The position numbers and the translations under genes were made by a program. Below, piece after piece: positions 16,767 to 26,963 of a DNA stretch of 34,482 nucleotides. Positions within the stretch are counted from its first letter, which is position 1. Each line of letters begins with the position of its first letter. This DNA is from Cyclobacteriaceae bacterium (GTDB lineage Bacteria > Bacteroidota > Bacteroidia > Cytophagales > Cyclobacteriaceae): assembly GCA_018224645.1 (NCBI GenBank), contig JAGTVG010000457.1, positions 1 to 34,482 of the forward strand. The letters are read 5' to 3'. The notes under the pieces were generated by a model. That model was not told where the DNA came from. It searched no databases and saw nothing but the letters and a program-made list of their open reading frames with translations.

Positions 16767-18881
16767 TCAAACCAGGCAAACCTGGTTAAGGTCTTCAGGT
16801 TTGATTTTGAAGAATTCACGATGAATATTAAACGGTTCTTCTCCAACCGGTACTTTTACCGTATAGGTTCCGTCTTCGTTCATTTTATAGGCGTTGACGT
16901 TATCCCGGAGGTTGTATCTGAGGATGGTGATCGCCTGAGCCCTGACCTTTTCATCCTTGATCTGGAACAAGGATTCGATGCGTCTTTCAAAACTTCTGAC
17001 CATAACATCGGCACTTCCGCCATAAACTTTCGGATCTCCTTCATTATGAAAATAATACAGCCTTGAATGTTCGAGATATTCCCCCACGATCGAATAAACT
17101 TCAATATTATCACTTAAGCCTTCCCTGCCCGGGCGTAAACAGCAGATTCCCCTGACGATCAATTTGATAGGGACCCCTGCTTTCGAAGCCTTGTACAATT
17201 CGGCGATGATGTGCTTGTCCTGCAATGAGTTGATTTTGATGACAATCCCGCTTTTTTTGCCATCCTTGGCATGCAGTGCTTCCTTTCTGATCAGGTCGAT
17301 CAATTGCTGCCGCATATCCTTTGGAGCTGTGATCAGGTAATCATAAATATTGGGAAGCGAATGACCGGTGATCGCATTGAAAAACTCAGAAACATCCCTT
17401 CCATAATCATCATCGGCGGTAAGTATACCGATATCCGTATAAAGATTCGCAGTCTGTTCATTATAATTCCCGCTCGACATATGCACGTAACGGGTCACCG
17501 AATCACCCTCCTTTCTTACGATCAGCAGAAGTTTAGTATGGGTTTTGACATTACTGATCCCGTAAATAACAAAACAACCTGCCCGCTGTAATTTCTGGGC
17601 CTCATGTATGTTGTTTTCTTCATCAAAACGAGCCTTCACTTCAAATAGTACCGAAACGTGTTTTCCGTTTTCGGCCGCCTTTAACAGGGCCGCAGTCACC
17701 CTCGATTCCTTGGCCAGCCGGTATACGGTCACTTTGATGGAAAGCACCTTTGAATCCTCTGCTGATTTTTCAAGCAATTCGATCAGGAGTTCCATGCTGT
17801 TATAGGGGTGGTGCATCAGGATATCACGGTTTTTGATCACATCGAATATGCTGTCGTCGCCATCCTCAGGGTACATCAGTGGAAGCATCTGTTTCGGACT
17901 TTTTGCCAGCCTGTCCTTGAATTCCTGGTGTTTGATGATCTGCCAGAGTGCATCAAAATCCATCAGCTCATTTTTCCTGACCAGGAAAAAATTATCATCC
18001 TCCAGTTCCCACCTGTTCATCAGGACAGATTTGAGATAATCATCAAATCCCTCCTCCATTTCTACCCTGACAACCCGGCCGGTCCTTCTTGTTTTGAGTT
18101 TTCTTTTCAGCTCCTCAAGAAAATTAGCTTCAATATCATCACTTTCTTCCAGGGTAAAATCCCCATTCCGTGTCAGCCTGAACTGGCTCACCGAGACAAT
18201 TTCAATATTTCTGAACAATTTGTTGATATGTGCCCTGATCACCTCTGAAATTGGAACAAATACGATCAGGTTTCCCCTTTCTATTTCAAAAAATTTTGGC
18301 AGATTCTGAGGGATCTGAATGAAGGAAAGTTTCTTTTTGATGGGTTTTTCTGTTGTCAGTGTCACCACGGCAAAGATCTGCAGCAGGTTCATCAGCATGG
18401 GAAAAGGATGGTAATTATCATATACCATCGGTGTGAGCATCGGAAAAACGGTCTTCTTGAAATAATCTTTGACTTTTTTCCTTTCATCCTCATTCAATTC
18501 GTCAACATTGGCGATGACGAATCCATTCTTTTTGAATTCGGGAGCGAGTTTCTTTTTATAAAAATCTTTCTGTTCAAAGATGAACTCATTGATATTTTCA
18601 AACAATAATTTCCGGAATGGTTTTTCCCTCAAACCGCAATAATCCGTTCTTTCCTTTTTAAAATCCAGGTAATTATATAAACTACCCACCCGGATCATAA
18701 AAAACTCATCGAGGTTTGAATCTGTAATTGCCAGGAACTTCAGCCGGTCGAACAGTGTCCTGTCCAGATGTTTCGCCTGGTCAAGGACCCGCTGGTTGAA
18801 CTTCAGCCAGCTAAGATCACGGCTGATAAGTTTACTCTGGTATATTAATTTTTCTGTTTGAACCGTCTCAGTTACTGCCAT
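16767..18881 (-). CDS. ppk1: Polyphosphate kinase 1
   Basis: The 704-residue enzyme reversibly polymerises the terminal phosphate of ATP into inorganic polyphosphate. It starts with the family N-terminal region (LISRDLSWLKFNQRVLDQA) and includes LAITDSNLDEFFMIRVG. The catalytic half has VLSIKVTVYRLAKESR, VLFEVKARFDEENN and THTKLLLI, where His448 corresponds to the autophosphorylated histidine (His435 in E. coli). The C-terminal part contains VHMSSGNYNEQTANLYTD and IVRGICCLRPG. Length is usual. It lies between gyrB (68 bp upstream) and the metH leader, all on the minus strand. No phosphatase partner such as ppx is present. Confidence 0.97.
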   Translation of the reverse strand: MAVTETVQTEKLIYQSKLISRDLSWLKFNQRVLDQAKHLDRTLFDRLKFLAITDSNLDEFFMIRVGSLYNYLDFKKERTDYCGLREKPFRKLLFENINEFIFEQKDFYKKKLAPEFKKNGFVIANVDELNEDERKKVKDYFKKTVFPMLTPMVYDNYHPFPMLMNLLQIFAVVTLTTEKPIKKKLSFIQIPQNLPKFFEIERGNLIVFVPISEVIRAHINKLFRNIEIVSVSQFRLTRNGDFTLEESDDIEANFLEELKRKLKTRRTGRVVRVEMEEGFDDYLKSVLMNRWELEDDNFFLVRKNELMDFDALWQIIKHQEFKDRLAKSPKQMLPLMYPEDGDDSIFDVIKNRDILMHHPYNSMELLIELLEKSAEDSKVLSIKVTVYRLAKESRVTAALLKAAENGKHVSVLFEVKARFDEENNIHEAQKLQRAGCFVIYGISNVKTHTKLLLIVRKEGDSVTRYVHMSSGNYNEQTANLYTDIGILTADDDYGRDVSEFFNAITGHSLPNIYDYLITAPKDMRQQLIDLIRKEALHAKDGKKSGIVIKINSLQDKHIIAELYKASKAGVPIKLIVRGICCLRPGREGLSDNIEVYSIVGEYLEHSRLYYFHNEGDPKVYGGSADVMVRSFERRIESLFQIKDEKVRAQAITILRYNLRDNVNAYKMNEDGTYTVKVPVGEEPFNIHREFFKIKPEDLNQVCLV

Positions 18882-18949
18882 CTGAATGAAAATTTCTGTT
18901 GAAAAAAGTCTCTCCTTACAGGTCTCTACTATAATATACTGTAAAGCGG

Positions 18950-21022
<2,073 letters not shown>

Positions 21023-21085
21023 TCAGATATCCGCTATTGCCGGATCCGGATTTCCGCAAATAAGTTACCGTTGTATAGGGAGGTT

Positions 21086-21463
21086 TCAGTAAAGATTCCT
21101 GCCCAACATGACCAGTGTACAGTCATGTATAGTTTCAATATGATGTGCCCTGGCCAGTCTGGCAAGTTCCTCATTCTCAGTCCCCGGATTGAATATGATC
21201 CTTCTGGGTTTCAGCCGTTGAATATACTCATAATACGGCACCTGGTTTTTCGGGTTGATATAAAGCGTAATGGTATGTACATCCTTGATCATGGGCTTTT
21301 CGCGTATATCCAGGATCTCCTTACCGGCTACAGCTCCCTTTTTGAGCCCAACCGGAACAAAATCAATGCCCTTCTGATTTAACCTGTTGGCGGCATGGAA
21401 GGAAAACCTGGAAGGATTGGTACTGGCTCCTAAAATGACGGTCTTTTTATTTTCAGATTCCAT
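21086..21463 (-). CDS. CoA-binding domain protein, YccU type
   Basis: A 125-residue soluble protein with a single Rossmann-like CoA-binding domain: KTVILGASTNPSRFSFHAANRL (nucleotide-binding loop), then FVPVGLKKG, ITLYINPKNQ, IIFNPGTEN and a final HDCTLVML. This matches the stand-alone CoA-binding proteins related to the N-terminal domain of succinyl-CoA synthetase alpha chains. The precise role in cells is not established for the family. It is transcribed alone, between gyrB and the divergent sigma-factor operon, with 132 bp to the latter. Confidence 0.9.
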   Translation of the reverse strand: MESENKKTVILGASTNPSRFSFHAANRLNQKGIDFVPVGLKKGAVAGKEILDIREKPMIKDVHTITLYINPKNQVPYYEYIQRLKPRRIIFNPGTENEELARLARAHHIETIHDCTLVMLGRNLY

Positions 21464-21595
21464 AAAAAAAACAGGTAAAACCAGTTACTAATTTACATCA
21501 ATGGCTAATATACGCATGGATATATATGATAAATTATCAGGGATAAATTAAACCATTCCCTCCGTTTATTTGTCTAAAGGCTGAAATTAAAAACC

Positions 21596-22135
21596 TTGGA
21601 GGATAAAGAGATCTTAACAAAAATCCGGGAAAAGGAATACCGGGAAACCGGTTTTTCTCTGCTTGTAAAAAAATACCAGCAGAGGATCTACTGGCATATC
21701 CGGAAAATGGTGATCGATCATGACGATGCAGATGATATCCTTCAGGAGGTTTTTATAAAAGTTTGGAAGGGTATTGATAAATTCAGGGAAGACAGCAGTT
21801 TATATACCTGGATTTACCGGATCGCTACCCATGAGAGTCTGAATTATCTTAACCGGAAAAGACGGCGATCCATGTTTTCCTTGGACGATGTGAACCAGGA
21901 ATTGAGCAGAAAGCTGGATCAATCCTCCCACATAGATGGCACCGAGATCCAGATGAAACTTCAGAAAGCTTTGCTGAAACTGCCTGATAAGCAACGGCTC
22001 GTATTCAACATGAAATATTTTGATGACATGAAATATGAAGAAATTTCAGCGATCACCGATACAAGCGTGGGAGGGCTGAAAGCCAGTTATCATCATGCAG
22101 TAAAAAAAATTGAAGAATATTTAACCCGCGATTAA
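21596..22135 (+). CDS. ECF-type RNA polymerase sigma factor
   Basis: A 179-residue sigma factor with region 2 (about residues 20-90: LLVKKYQQRIYWHIRKMV, DADDILQEVFIKVWKG, SLYTWIYRIATHESLNYL) and region 4 (about 120-172: KALLKLPDKQRLVFNMKYFDDMKYEEISAITDTSVGGLKASYHHAVKKIEEYL). There is no region 1 or 3, as expected for the extracytoplasmic-function group. The only start that keeps region 2 is the TTG at 21596; the protein start MEDKEIL fits the group. It heads a four-gene cluster encoding envelope proteins, the usual arrangement for a sigma factor that senses envelope state through its neighbour. Its target promoters cannot be read from here. Confidence 0.95.
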   Translation: MEDKEILTKIREKEYRETGFSLLVKKYQQRIYWHIRKMVIDHDDADDILQEVFIKVWKGIDKFREDSSLYTWIYRIATHESLNYLNRKRRRSMFSLDDVNQELSRKLDQSSHIDGTEIQMKLQKALLKLPDKQRLVFNMKYFDDMKYEEISAITDTSVGGLKASYHHAVKKIEEYLTRD

Positions 22136-22176
22136 ACCATTTAATCTGTAAATTGTCTAAAAGAATAAAACCTGTA

Positions 22177-22611
22177 ATGAAACTTGACGATAACCATAAA
22201 AAGACCCCTTTCAGGATTCCGGATCAGTATTTTGAAGAATTCCCGGATCGTCTTGGAAAAAGGATCAGAGAGGAGTCTGGGAAAGGCGGCGGAAAACTGG
22301 TATCGTTACCGGCATTCATTAAAATGGGCATTGCAGCAAGTTTTCTTGTGCTGATCACCTTCGGGATCTTTCATCTGACATCGGGGGACAGATCGGCTGA
22401 TCAGATGCTTGCCAAAATCCCGACCGAAAGCCTCCTCGTTTACCTGGAAGAGAGTGAAATGAGTTTCGATGAGCTTATGGAAACAGTCGATGCGGAATTG
22501 ATTGTTCCGGATGGAAATTTAATGGAATCCGGATTGATATCCGACGAGGAAATCGAGAATGAACTGATCGAGGATATTATCACTGACTATGAATTGGAAT
22601 TTGAAATATAA
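22177..22611 (+). CDS. Single-pass membrane protein, probable anti-sigma factor
   Basis: A 144-residue protein from the ATG at 22177 (a TTG at 22153 would add eight residues). A cytoplasmic head of about 50 residues has PFRIPDQYFEEFPDRLGKRI, a motif I associate with proteins encoded next to ECF sigma factors in Bacteroidota. One transmembrane helix follows (FIKMGIAASFLVLITFGIF), then a strongly acidic periplasmic tail of about 75 residues ending DYELEFEI. I cannot identify a known anti-sigma domain (zinc finger or RseA type), so the function is inferred from topology and position: 41 bp after the sigma gene and a few bases before the next gene. Confidence 0.82.
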   Translation: MKLDDNHKKTPFRIPDQYFEEFPDRLGKRIREESGKGGGKLVSLPAFIKMGIAASFLVLITFGIFHLTSGDRSADQMLAKIPTESLLVYLEESEMSFDELMETVDAELIVPDGNLMESGLISDEEIENELIEDIITDYELEFEI

Positions 22612-22614
22612 ATT

Positions 22615-23124
22615 ATGAGTGGTATGAAAACCTGCATGTATATACTGATACTATCCGTATTCTTCATTAGCCAGCAGGGATTTGGACAGGGAAATGATGC
22701 CCGGGAAAAAATTGAAGCCGCCAGGATCGCATTGATCTCCGAACGCATGGGCCTCACACCCGAACAGGCAGAAAAATTCTGGCCGGTTTACAACGAATAC
22801 GACCAGAGAAGAAGGGAATTATCCCGGGAACTCCAAGGGGCAAGGAATGAGGTTGACATGAATAATATTACAGAGGAACAAAGCCAACAGCTGATGAACC
22901 TGTCGCTGAACGTAAAGGAAAGACAGCTTCAACTGGAAAAGCAGTATGCCCGTCGATTGACTAATATTATTTCATCACAACAATTGCTTTCGCTTAAAAA
23001 AGCTGAAGATGATTTCAGAAAAATGATCCTTCGCAGACTTGAGGAAAGAAAAGAACAGCAACTGAGAAGGGAACAGATGCGTGACCGGAGAGAAGACATT
23101 ATAAGAAACAGATCCAATAACTGA
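22615..23124 (+). CDS. CpxP/Spy-like periplasmic protein
   Basis: A protein of 169 residues (or 166 from the ATG at 22624) with a signal peptide ending near QQGFGQ, followed by an almost wholly helical, highly charged mature part. The segment ISERMGLTPEQAEKFWPVYNEYDQRR and later NITEEQSQQL resemble the LTxxQ repeats of the CpxP/Spy/CnrX group, which act as periplasmic chaperones or sensors of envelope or metal stress. The C-terminus is very basic (RREQMRDRREDIIRN). It starts three bases after the preceding gene's stop, so it is co-translated with the probable anti-sigma factor and may modulate it; that last step is inference. Confidence 0.87.
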   Translation: MSGMKTCMYILILSVFFISQQGFGQGNDAREKIEAARIALISERMGLTPEQAEKFWPVYNEYDQRRRELSRELQGARNEVDMNNITEEQSQQLMNLSLNVKERQLQLEKQYARRLTNIISSQQLLSLKKAEDDFRKMILRRLEERKEQQLRREQMRDRREDIIRNRSNN

Positions 23125-23164
23125 GTGCTGATGTAGCAAAGCGGACCATAAAGCAGGCCATGTC

Positions 23165-24184
23165 TTGATAGCGTATATTAAAAAATGGGTGGTTATCAGT
23201 CTCCTGGCAACATTCGTTATCCTGGGCAGAATAACTACGTCACAAGCCCAGCACCAGCAGGCAGATTCATTACTTGAGGCCACGCTGGCTATGGATTCCC
23301 TGCTCCTCGCGGAACTTGCCCTTGATTCCCTTACGATCCTGGACCTGATCGATAGCCTTATCGCTGCAGATTTCAGGTATTCATCGCTTGTGATCCGGGC
23401 AGGTTATATCAGTGATATCATCAATGCGGGGAGAGACTTCGGAGTCAATCAATATGGTTTATCCGGCGGATTAAGTTATTATCATAAAAGCGGATTGTTT
23501 GGCGACATAACCGGGTACTGGAACAGTGATTTGGAACCAAATTACGGACCCACGATCCTCAGCCTGGGGTATATGGGAAATATCCTGCACAGGTGGAATC
23601 TGATCAGCAGTTATGAGCATAATTTCTATCAAATCGGAGAAAATGACGCCGATGCATATTTCCCGCTGACCGAATCATTGAATTTAACCACATATTACGA
23701 TCTGGATTTTATCTCATTCGGATTCGATTATACGTTCTTATTCGGGGAGGAAAATGCACACAGGCTCCGGCCTCATGTTTTCAGTACGATCCGGTTTCCG
23801 GACGTCGGCTTCATCGATGAAATTTCCCTGATTCCTTCGGCCTCGGTATTATTCGGGAACCAGAACATCTATTACCTCAACGGAAACTACTGGAAACTCC
23901 GGTATCTCATCAGGCGATACGGTCTCCAAACCGTATTGAGGAAGTACAGGAATAATCCTGAATTGATCGAATCCCTGCTTCCGGAAGAAGAATTCAATAA
24001 TGTATTCGGGCTGATGAATTATTCTTTCTCCCTCCCAGTAAACTTCAAATTCAGCAATCTTTCGATTTCGACAGGATATTTTTTAAATATCCCGGTTGCA
24101 CTGCCGGGCGAAACCATCGATGAAACCCCCAATCATTTCTTTAATGTAATGGCATTGTATTTTATCCCATTCCGGAAAAGATAA
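23165..24184 (+). CDS. Predicted outer-membrane beta-barrel or secreted protein, unknown function
   Basis: A 339-residue protein with a signal peptide (KKWVVISLLATFVILG to about TSQAQ). A leucine/aspartate-rich linker then repeats LAMDSLLLAELALDSLTILDLIDSL. The remainder is a long series of aromatic beta strands (YGLSGGLSYYH, GLFGDITGYW, LISSYEHNFYQIG, FISFGFDYTFLFG, FKFSNLSISTGYFLNIP) ending YFIPFRKR. It looks like an outer-membrane barrel of the kind annotated only as hypothetical. The start is TTG at 23165, since no ATG precedes the signal peptide. It is the last gene of the sigma-factor cluster, 40 bp after the CpxP-like gene, and could be a target or sensor of the pathway. Confidence 0.83.
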   Translation: MIAYIKKWVVISLLATFVILGRITTSQAQHQQADSLLEATLAMDSLLLAELALDSLTILDLIDSLIAADFRYSSLVIRAGYISDIINAGRDFGVNQYGLSGGLSYYHKSGLFGDITGYWNSDLEPNYGPTILSLGYMGNILHRWNLISSYEHNFYQIGENDADAYFPLTESLNLTTYYDLDFISFGFDYTFLFGEENAHRLRPHVFSTIRFPDVGFIDEISLIPSASVLFGNQNIYYLNGNYWKLRYLIRRYGLQTVLRKYRNNPELIESLLPEEEFNNVFGLMNYSFSLPVNFKFSNLSISTGYFLNIPVALPGETIDETPNHFFNVMALYFIPFRKR

Positions 24185-24239
24185 AAAATTATTGAAAAAT
24201 GAATGCGGGCGGAGACTCCTGTTCCGGATGTTCAATCTA

Positions 24240-25133
24240 CTATTCCTGATTACGCCTGTCTACGAGAATCAGCTTCACGGCCCTGGGAACTACTTCAATG
24301 GTTACCTCGTCAAGTCTTCCGATAAACTCACCATCCACCTGAACACTAACCGGCCTGTCGGCCTGAATCCTGGCCTTACAAATGCTGTAGATATCCAAAG
24401 AATCGTCCCTGCCCAGATCTTCGCTCAAGGTGGTCATGCCGGCCAGCAGCAGGGTCCTGATATTTATATCCCTGGCGATCACAATTTCGATTTTACCATC
24501 GAAAAGATCCCCCTTCCAGTTAAGGACCACCCCGGAACCATATTTCCTGGCATTGGCAAAGGCGATCATATATGCTTTTTCATCGATCTGCCGGTTATCA
24601 AGCTCAATGCTGAAATTCACAAGTTCGCTCTGTGGCAATTCTTTCAGGAAATGTTTGGCGTAGGAGAGCATACCCCTTCCCTCCTCTTTTTCATAGCCTT
24701 CCACGATGCGGGCATTCAACCCGATATCGCCGATATGCATGCCTATATATTTATCGTTGACCTTGTACAGGTCCAGCTTCCTGTATAAATGTGATTTCAG
24801 AAAATCATCGAGGGCATCTTCCGGATCTTCGCTTAATTCCAGTTCCCTGGCCATGCCGTTTGCACTGCCGAAGGGAATAATGCCCAGGGCTATGTCCTTT
24901 CCCATGATGCATTTTGCACAGATCGTGACAGTCCCATCCCCGCCGACACTCAACAGCCGATGTGGCCTGAAAGAATCGATCAGGTTTTTAATGGTCTTTT
25001 CATCATCCTTCCCCTCTGTCTGGTGAATTTTAAAATCAATGTCGTATTTAGTAAACTGTATTTGCAGATAGCTGATGAAAATATCCTTATCTGAGCCTCC
25101 TGCAACCGGGTTTATAACAACCAATACCTTCAT
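24240..25133 (-). CDS. Diacylglycerol-kinase-family lipid kinase (YegS/BmrU type)
   Basis: A 297-residue soluble or peripheral enzyme with the DAGK catalytic core: VVINPVAGG near the N-terminus, the ATP-site loop GGDGT (residues 64-68), GIIPFGSANGMARELEL, and the C-terminal QVDGEFIGRLDEVTIEVVPRAVKLI typical of the second domain. Members phosphorylate diacylglycerol or related lipids to the phosphatidic-acid-type product. The exact substrate cannot be read. It starts at an ATG and is divergent from an App1-type phosphatase gene whose reaction would be the reverse; only about 60 bp separate the likely starts, so regulation may be shared. Confidence 0.93.
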   Translation of the reverse strand: MKVLVVINPVAGGSDKDIFISYLQIQFTKYDIDFKIHQTEGKDDEKTIKNLIDSFRPHRLLSVGGDGTVTICAKCIMGKDIALGIIPFGSANGMARELELSEDPEDALDDFLKSHLYRKLDLYKVNDKYIGMHIGDIGLNARIVEGYEKEEGRGMLSYAKHFLKELPQSELVNFSIELDNRQIDEKAYMIAFANARKYGSGVVLNWKGDLFDGKIEIVIARDINIRTLLLAGMTTLSEDLGRDDSLDIYSICKARIQADRPVSVQVDGEFIGRLDEVTIEVVPRAVKLILVDRRNQE

Positions 25134-25193
25134 AGTCTGTTATAAATGCATTTTTTGTATATTCGCACCAATGCAATAATATATATTTTTATT

Positions 25194-26177
25194 TTGGAAA
25201 CCCCTATCACCCGGTATACAATTTTGCCATTGATCGGTTTACAGAACAAGAATAAATTCTGGCTTGAAGGGCATATTGTTAAAATAAATCAGAAACTCCT
25301 GCACATCAAGGATCAGGAAAAATACTGGCGGAATATTTTCAGGGTGATCAATTCCTACATGCCCGGGAGCATTGAGCGGAGAATACTTGAGATTCATTTC
25401 AACAGCCAGGTTTTCCGGGTGATTACAAACCGGTTTGGATTGATGAGAATTAAAATCCCCTTAGAAAACGGGAACATGATCCGGCAGGAGGATCTGAAAT
25501 TCTATCTGCTCAAAAAGAATGAAAAATTAAGGATAGAACTACCCGGATCATTCATGCAATGTTTTTATTCAAAAGAGCATCCTTCCAGGGGAGTGATTTC
25601 GGATATCGATGATACGATCCTGGTGACGCACACCAGGAATGCTGTTAAAAAAATCCATACACTGCTTGTGAAAAATGCCTATAAAAGAAAGGCCGTGAAG
25701 GAGATGCGTGATTTTTACCGGGCATTTGCCGATCAGGGCTATTCCTTCTTCTATGTTTCCAACAGTGAAGCAAATTTATTCCCAATGATCCGGCTTTTCC
25801 TTGAACATCAGAATTTACCCCTTGGACCGGTTTTCCTGAAATCGTTCAAAAAATGGGAAAATCTTTTTGAAAGGAAAAAAAAGATAACGGCGGAGATTCA
25901 TAAACGGGAAAAGATTGCCCTCCTGCTGGAGGTGTTCCCCGATATGAAATTCATCCTGATCGGTGATGACAGCCGTCAGGACCCTGAGATCTATTCATTT
26001 TTCGCCCGCAATTTTCCCGAAAGGATCCAGGAGATCTACATCCGGAATGTCATGAAGAAGCCATCACCGTTAAGGCTTGCTGAAAAACAGAATTTATGGG
26101 AAGAATTCCGTATCCCGATGATTTTTTTTAATAGCCCGGCGGACATATTAAAATCTGAAAAAATAAGTGTTAATTAG
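25194..26177 (+). CDS. App1/DUF2183-type phosphatidate phosphatase
   Basis: A protein of about 328 residues from the TTG at 25194. The frame is open to an ATG at 25146, but that would leave only 12 bp to the divergent kinase start, and residues MHFLYIRTNAIIYIFI look non-native. An N-terminal beta-rich part (FWLEGHIVKI...) precedes a HAD-like phosphatase domain. It has the nucleophile motif SDIDDTI (Asp137 and Asp139), FFYVSNSEANLFP, and a late acidic motif ILIGDDSRQDPEIYSFFARNFPERIQ, as in yeast App1 and DUF2183 proteins. By family it removes phosphate from phosphatidic acid to give diacylglycerol. No signal peptide or membrane helix is evident. Confidence 0.88.
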   Translation: METPITRYTILPLIGLQNKNKFWLEGHIVKINQKLLHIKDQEKYWRNIFRVINSYMPGSIERRILEIHFNSQVFRVITNRFGLMRIKIPLENGNMIRQEDLKFYLLKKNEKLRIELPGSFMQCFYSKEHPSRGVISDIDDTILVTHTRNAVKKIHTLLVKNAYKRKAVKEMRDFYRAFADQGYSFFYVSNSEANLFPMIRLFLEHQNLPLGPVFLKSFKKWENLFERKKKITAEIHKREKIALLLEVFPDMKFILIGDDSRQDPEIYSFFARNFPERIQEIYIRNVMKKPSPLRLAEKQNLWEEFRIPMIFFNSPADILKSEKISVN

Positions 26178-26212
26178 CGGTGATTTTTAAAGGCATTCTA
26201 GCCAGATCAACA

Positions 26213-26900
26213 ATGAAGAAATTTATATTCCTGCCCTTTTCCTGATTTTCGGATTTGTTCTGCATCATCGTTCATACGGTCAATCTGAACTTTATACAAC
26301 CTCCGGTGCGGAGATAATTTTTTCCTTCGCGAGCATTGAACAGGGTGGCAAAGAAACGGGATCAATTTTACATTTTGCACCTGTATTGAACATACTGTCC
26401 TTTTTGAATTATGACCGTTCCGAAAGGGCAGGTGTATTTCTCGGTCTGGGTATCCGTAACGTCGGATTAATCTATGACCAGGACCAGGACATCAGGAAAA
26501 AATTCAGGACCTATAACCTGGGGATCCCTGTCGGTTTTAAAATAGGCAACCTTGATAAAGCTTTTTTTATGCCGGTTATGAATTGGAGATCCTTTTCAAC
26601 CATAAGGAAAAAACATTCATCAATGAACAGAAGGATAAATTCACCGTGTGGTTTTCCGACCGGGTCCCGAATCTAACTCATTCCCTGCTGCTGGGGGTCC
26701 AGTTTCCCTAGGGTGTGAACCTGAAATTCAAGTATTGCTTTAACGGATTTTTCAAACAGGATGTTGAAGAAGTGGACATCGATACGGGTGAAAGATTCAA
26801 GCCCTATGAAAACCTGGATGTCATTGTCATGTATTTTTCCGTGGCCTTCAATCTTTTCAGGAACTTTGAGCTAAATGAGGATTATGAATTTATAGAATAG
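26213..26900 (+). pseudogene. Broken outer-membrane beta-barrel protein gene (two frameshifts and one stop)
   Basis: One protein can be followed through three breaks. It opens MKKFIF at the ATG 26213, which runs to TGA 26243 in its own frame. Moving one frame gives PALFLIFGFVLHHRSYGQ, a good signal-peptide core and cleavage region, then SELYTTSGAEIIFSFASIEQ and a barrel-like sequence as far as a T7 run at 26562-26568. A second frame shift there gives YAGYELEILFNHKEKTFINEQ and VPNLTHSLLLGVQFP, interrupted by TAG at 26709-26711, after which the same frame continues to TAG at 26900. Typical outer-membrane strands and a shared protein character on both sides of each break support one former gene of about 225 codons. 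Family not identified. Sequencing error in the T run is possible, but would not explain the in-frame TAG. Confidence 0.82.
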
Positions 26901-26910
26901 CATCCACCAT

Positions 26911-26947
26911 AAACTCATGCCATCACCCGGCGTGAAGACATGAGTTT
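26911..26947. terminator. Inverted repeat between the pseudogene and the convergent OmpH-like gene
   Basis: AAACTCATG (26911-26919) pairs perfectly with CATGAGTTT (26939-26947) around a 19-base loop, in the gap between two convergent genes. There is no strong T tract on either strand, so it is only a possible bidirectional terminator or an mRNA 3'-end hairpin. Confidence 0.4.
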
Positions 26948-26963
26948 CTGGGAACGAAGTGTA

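Noticed and set aside
24192-24788. 198-codon open frame on the plus strand
   Set aside because: It lies antisense to the diacylglycerol-kinase-family gene, whose motifs are clear; its own translation shows no family features.
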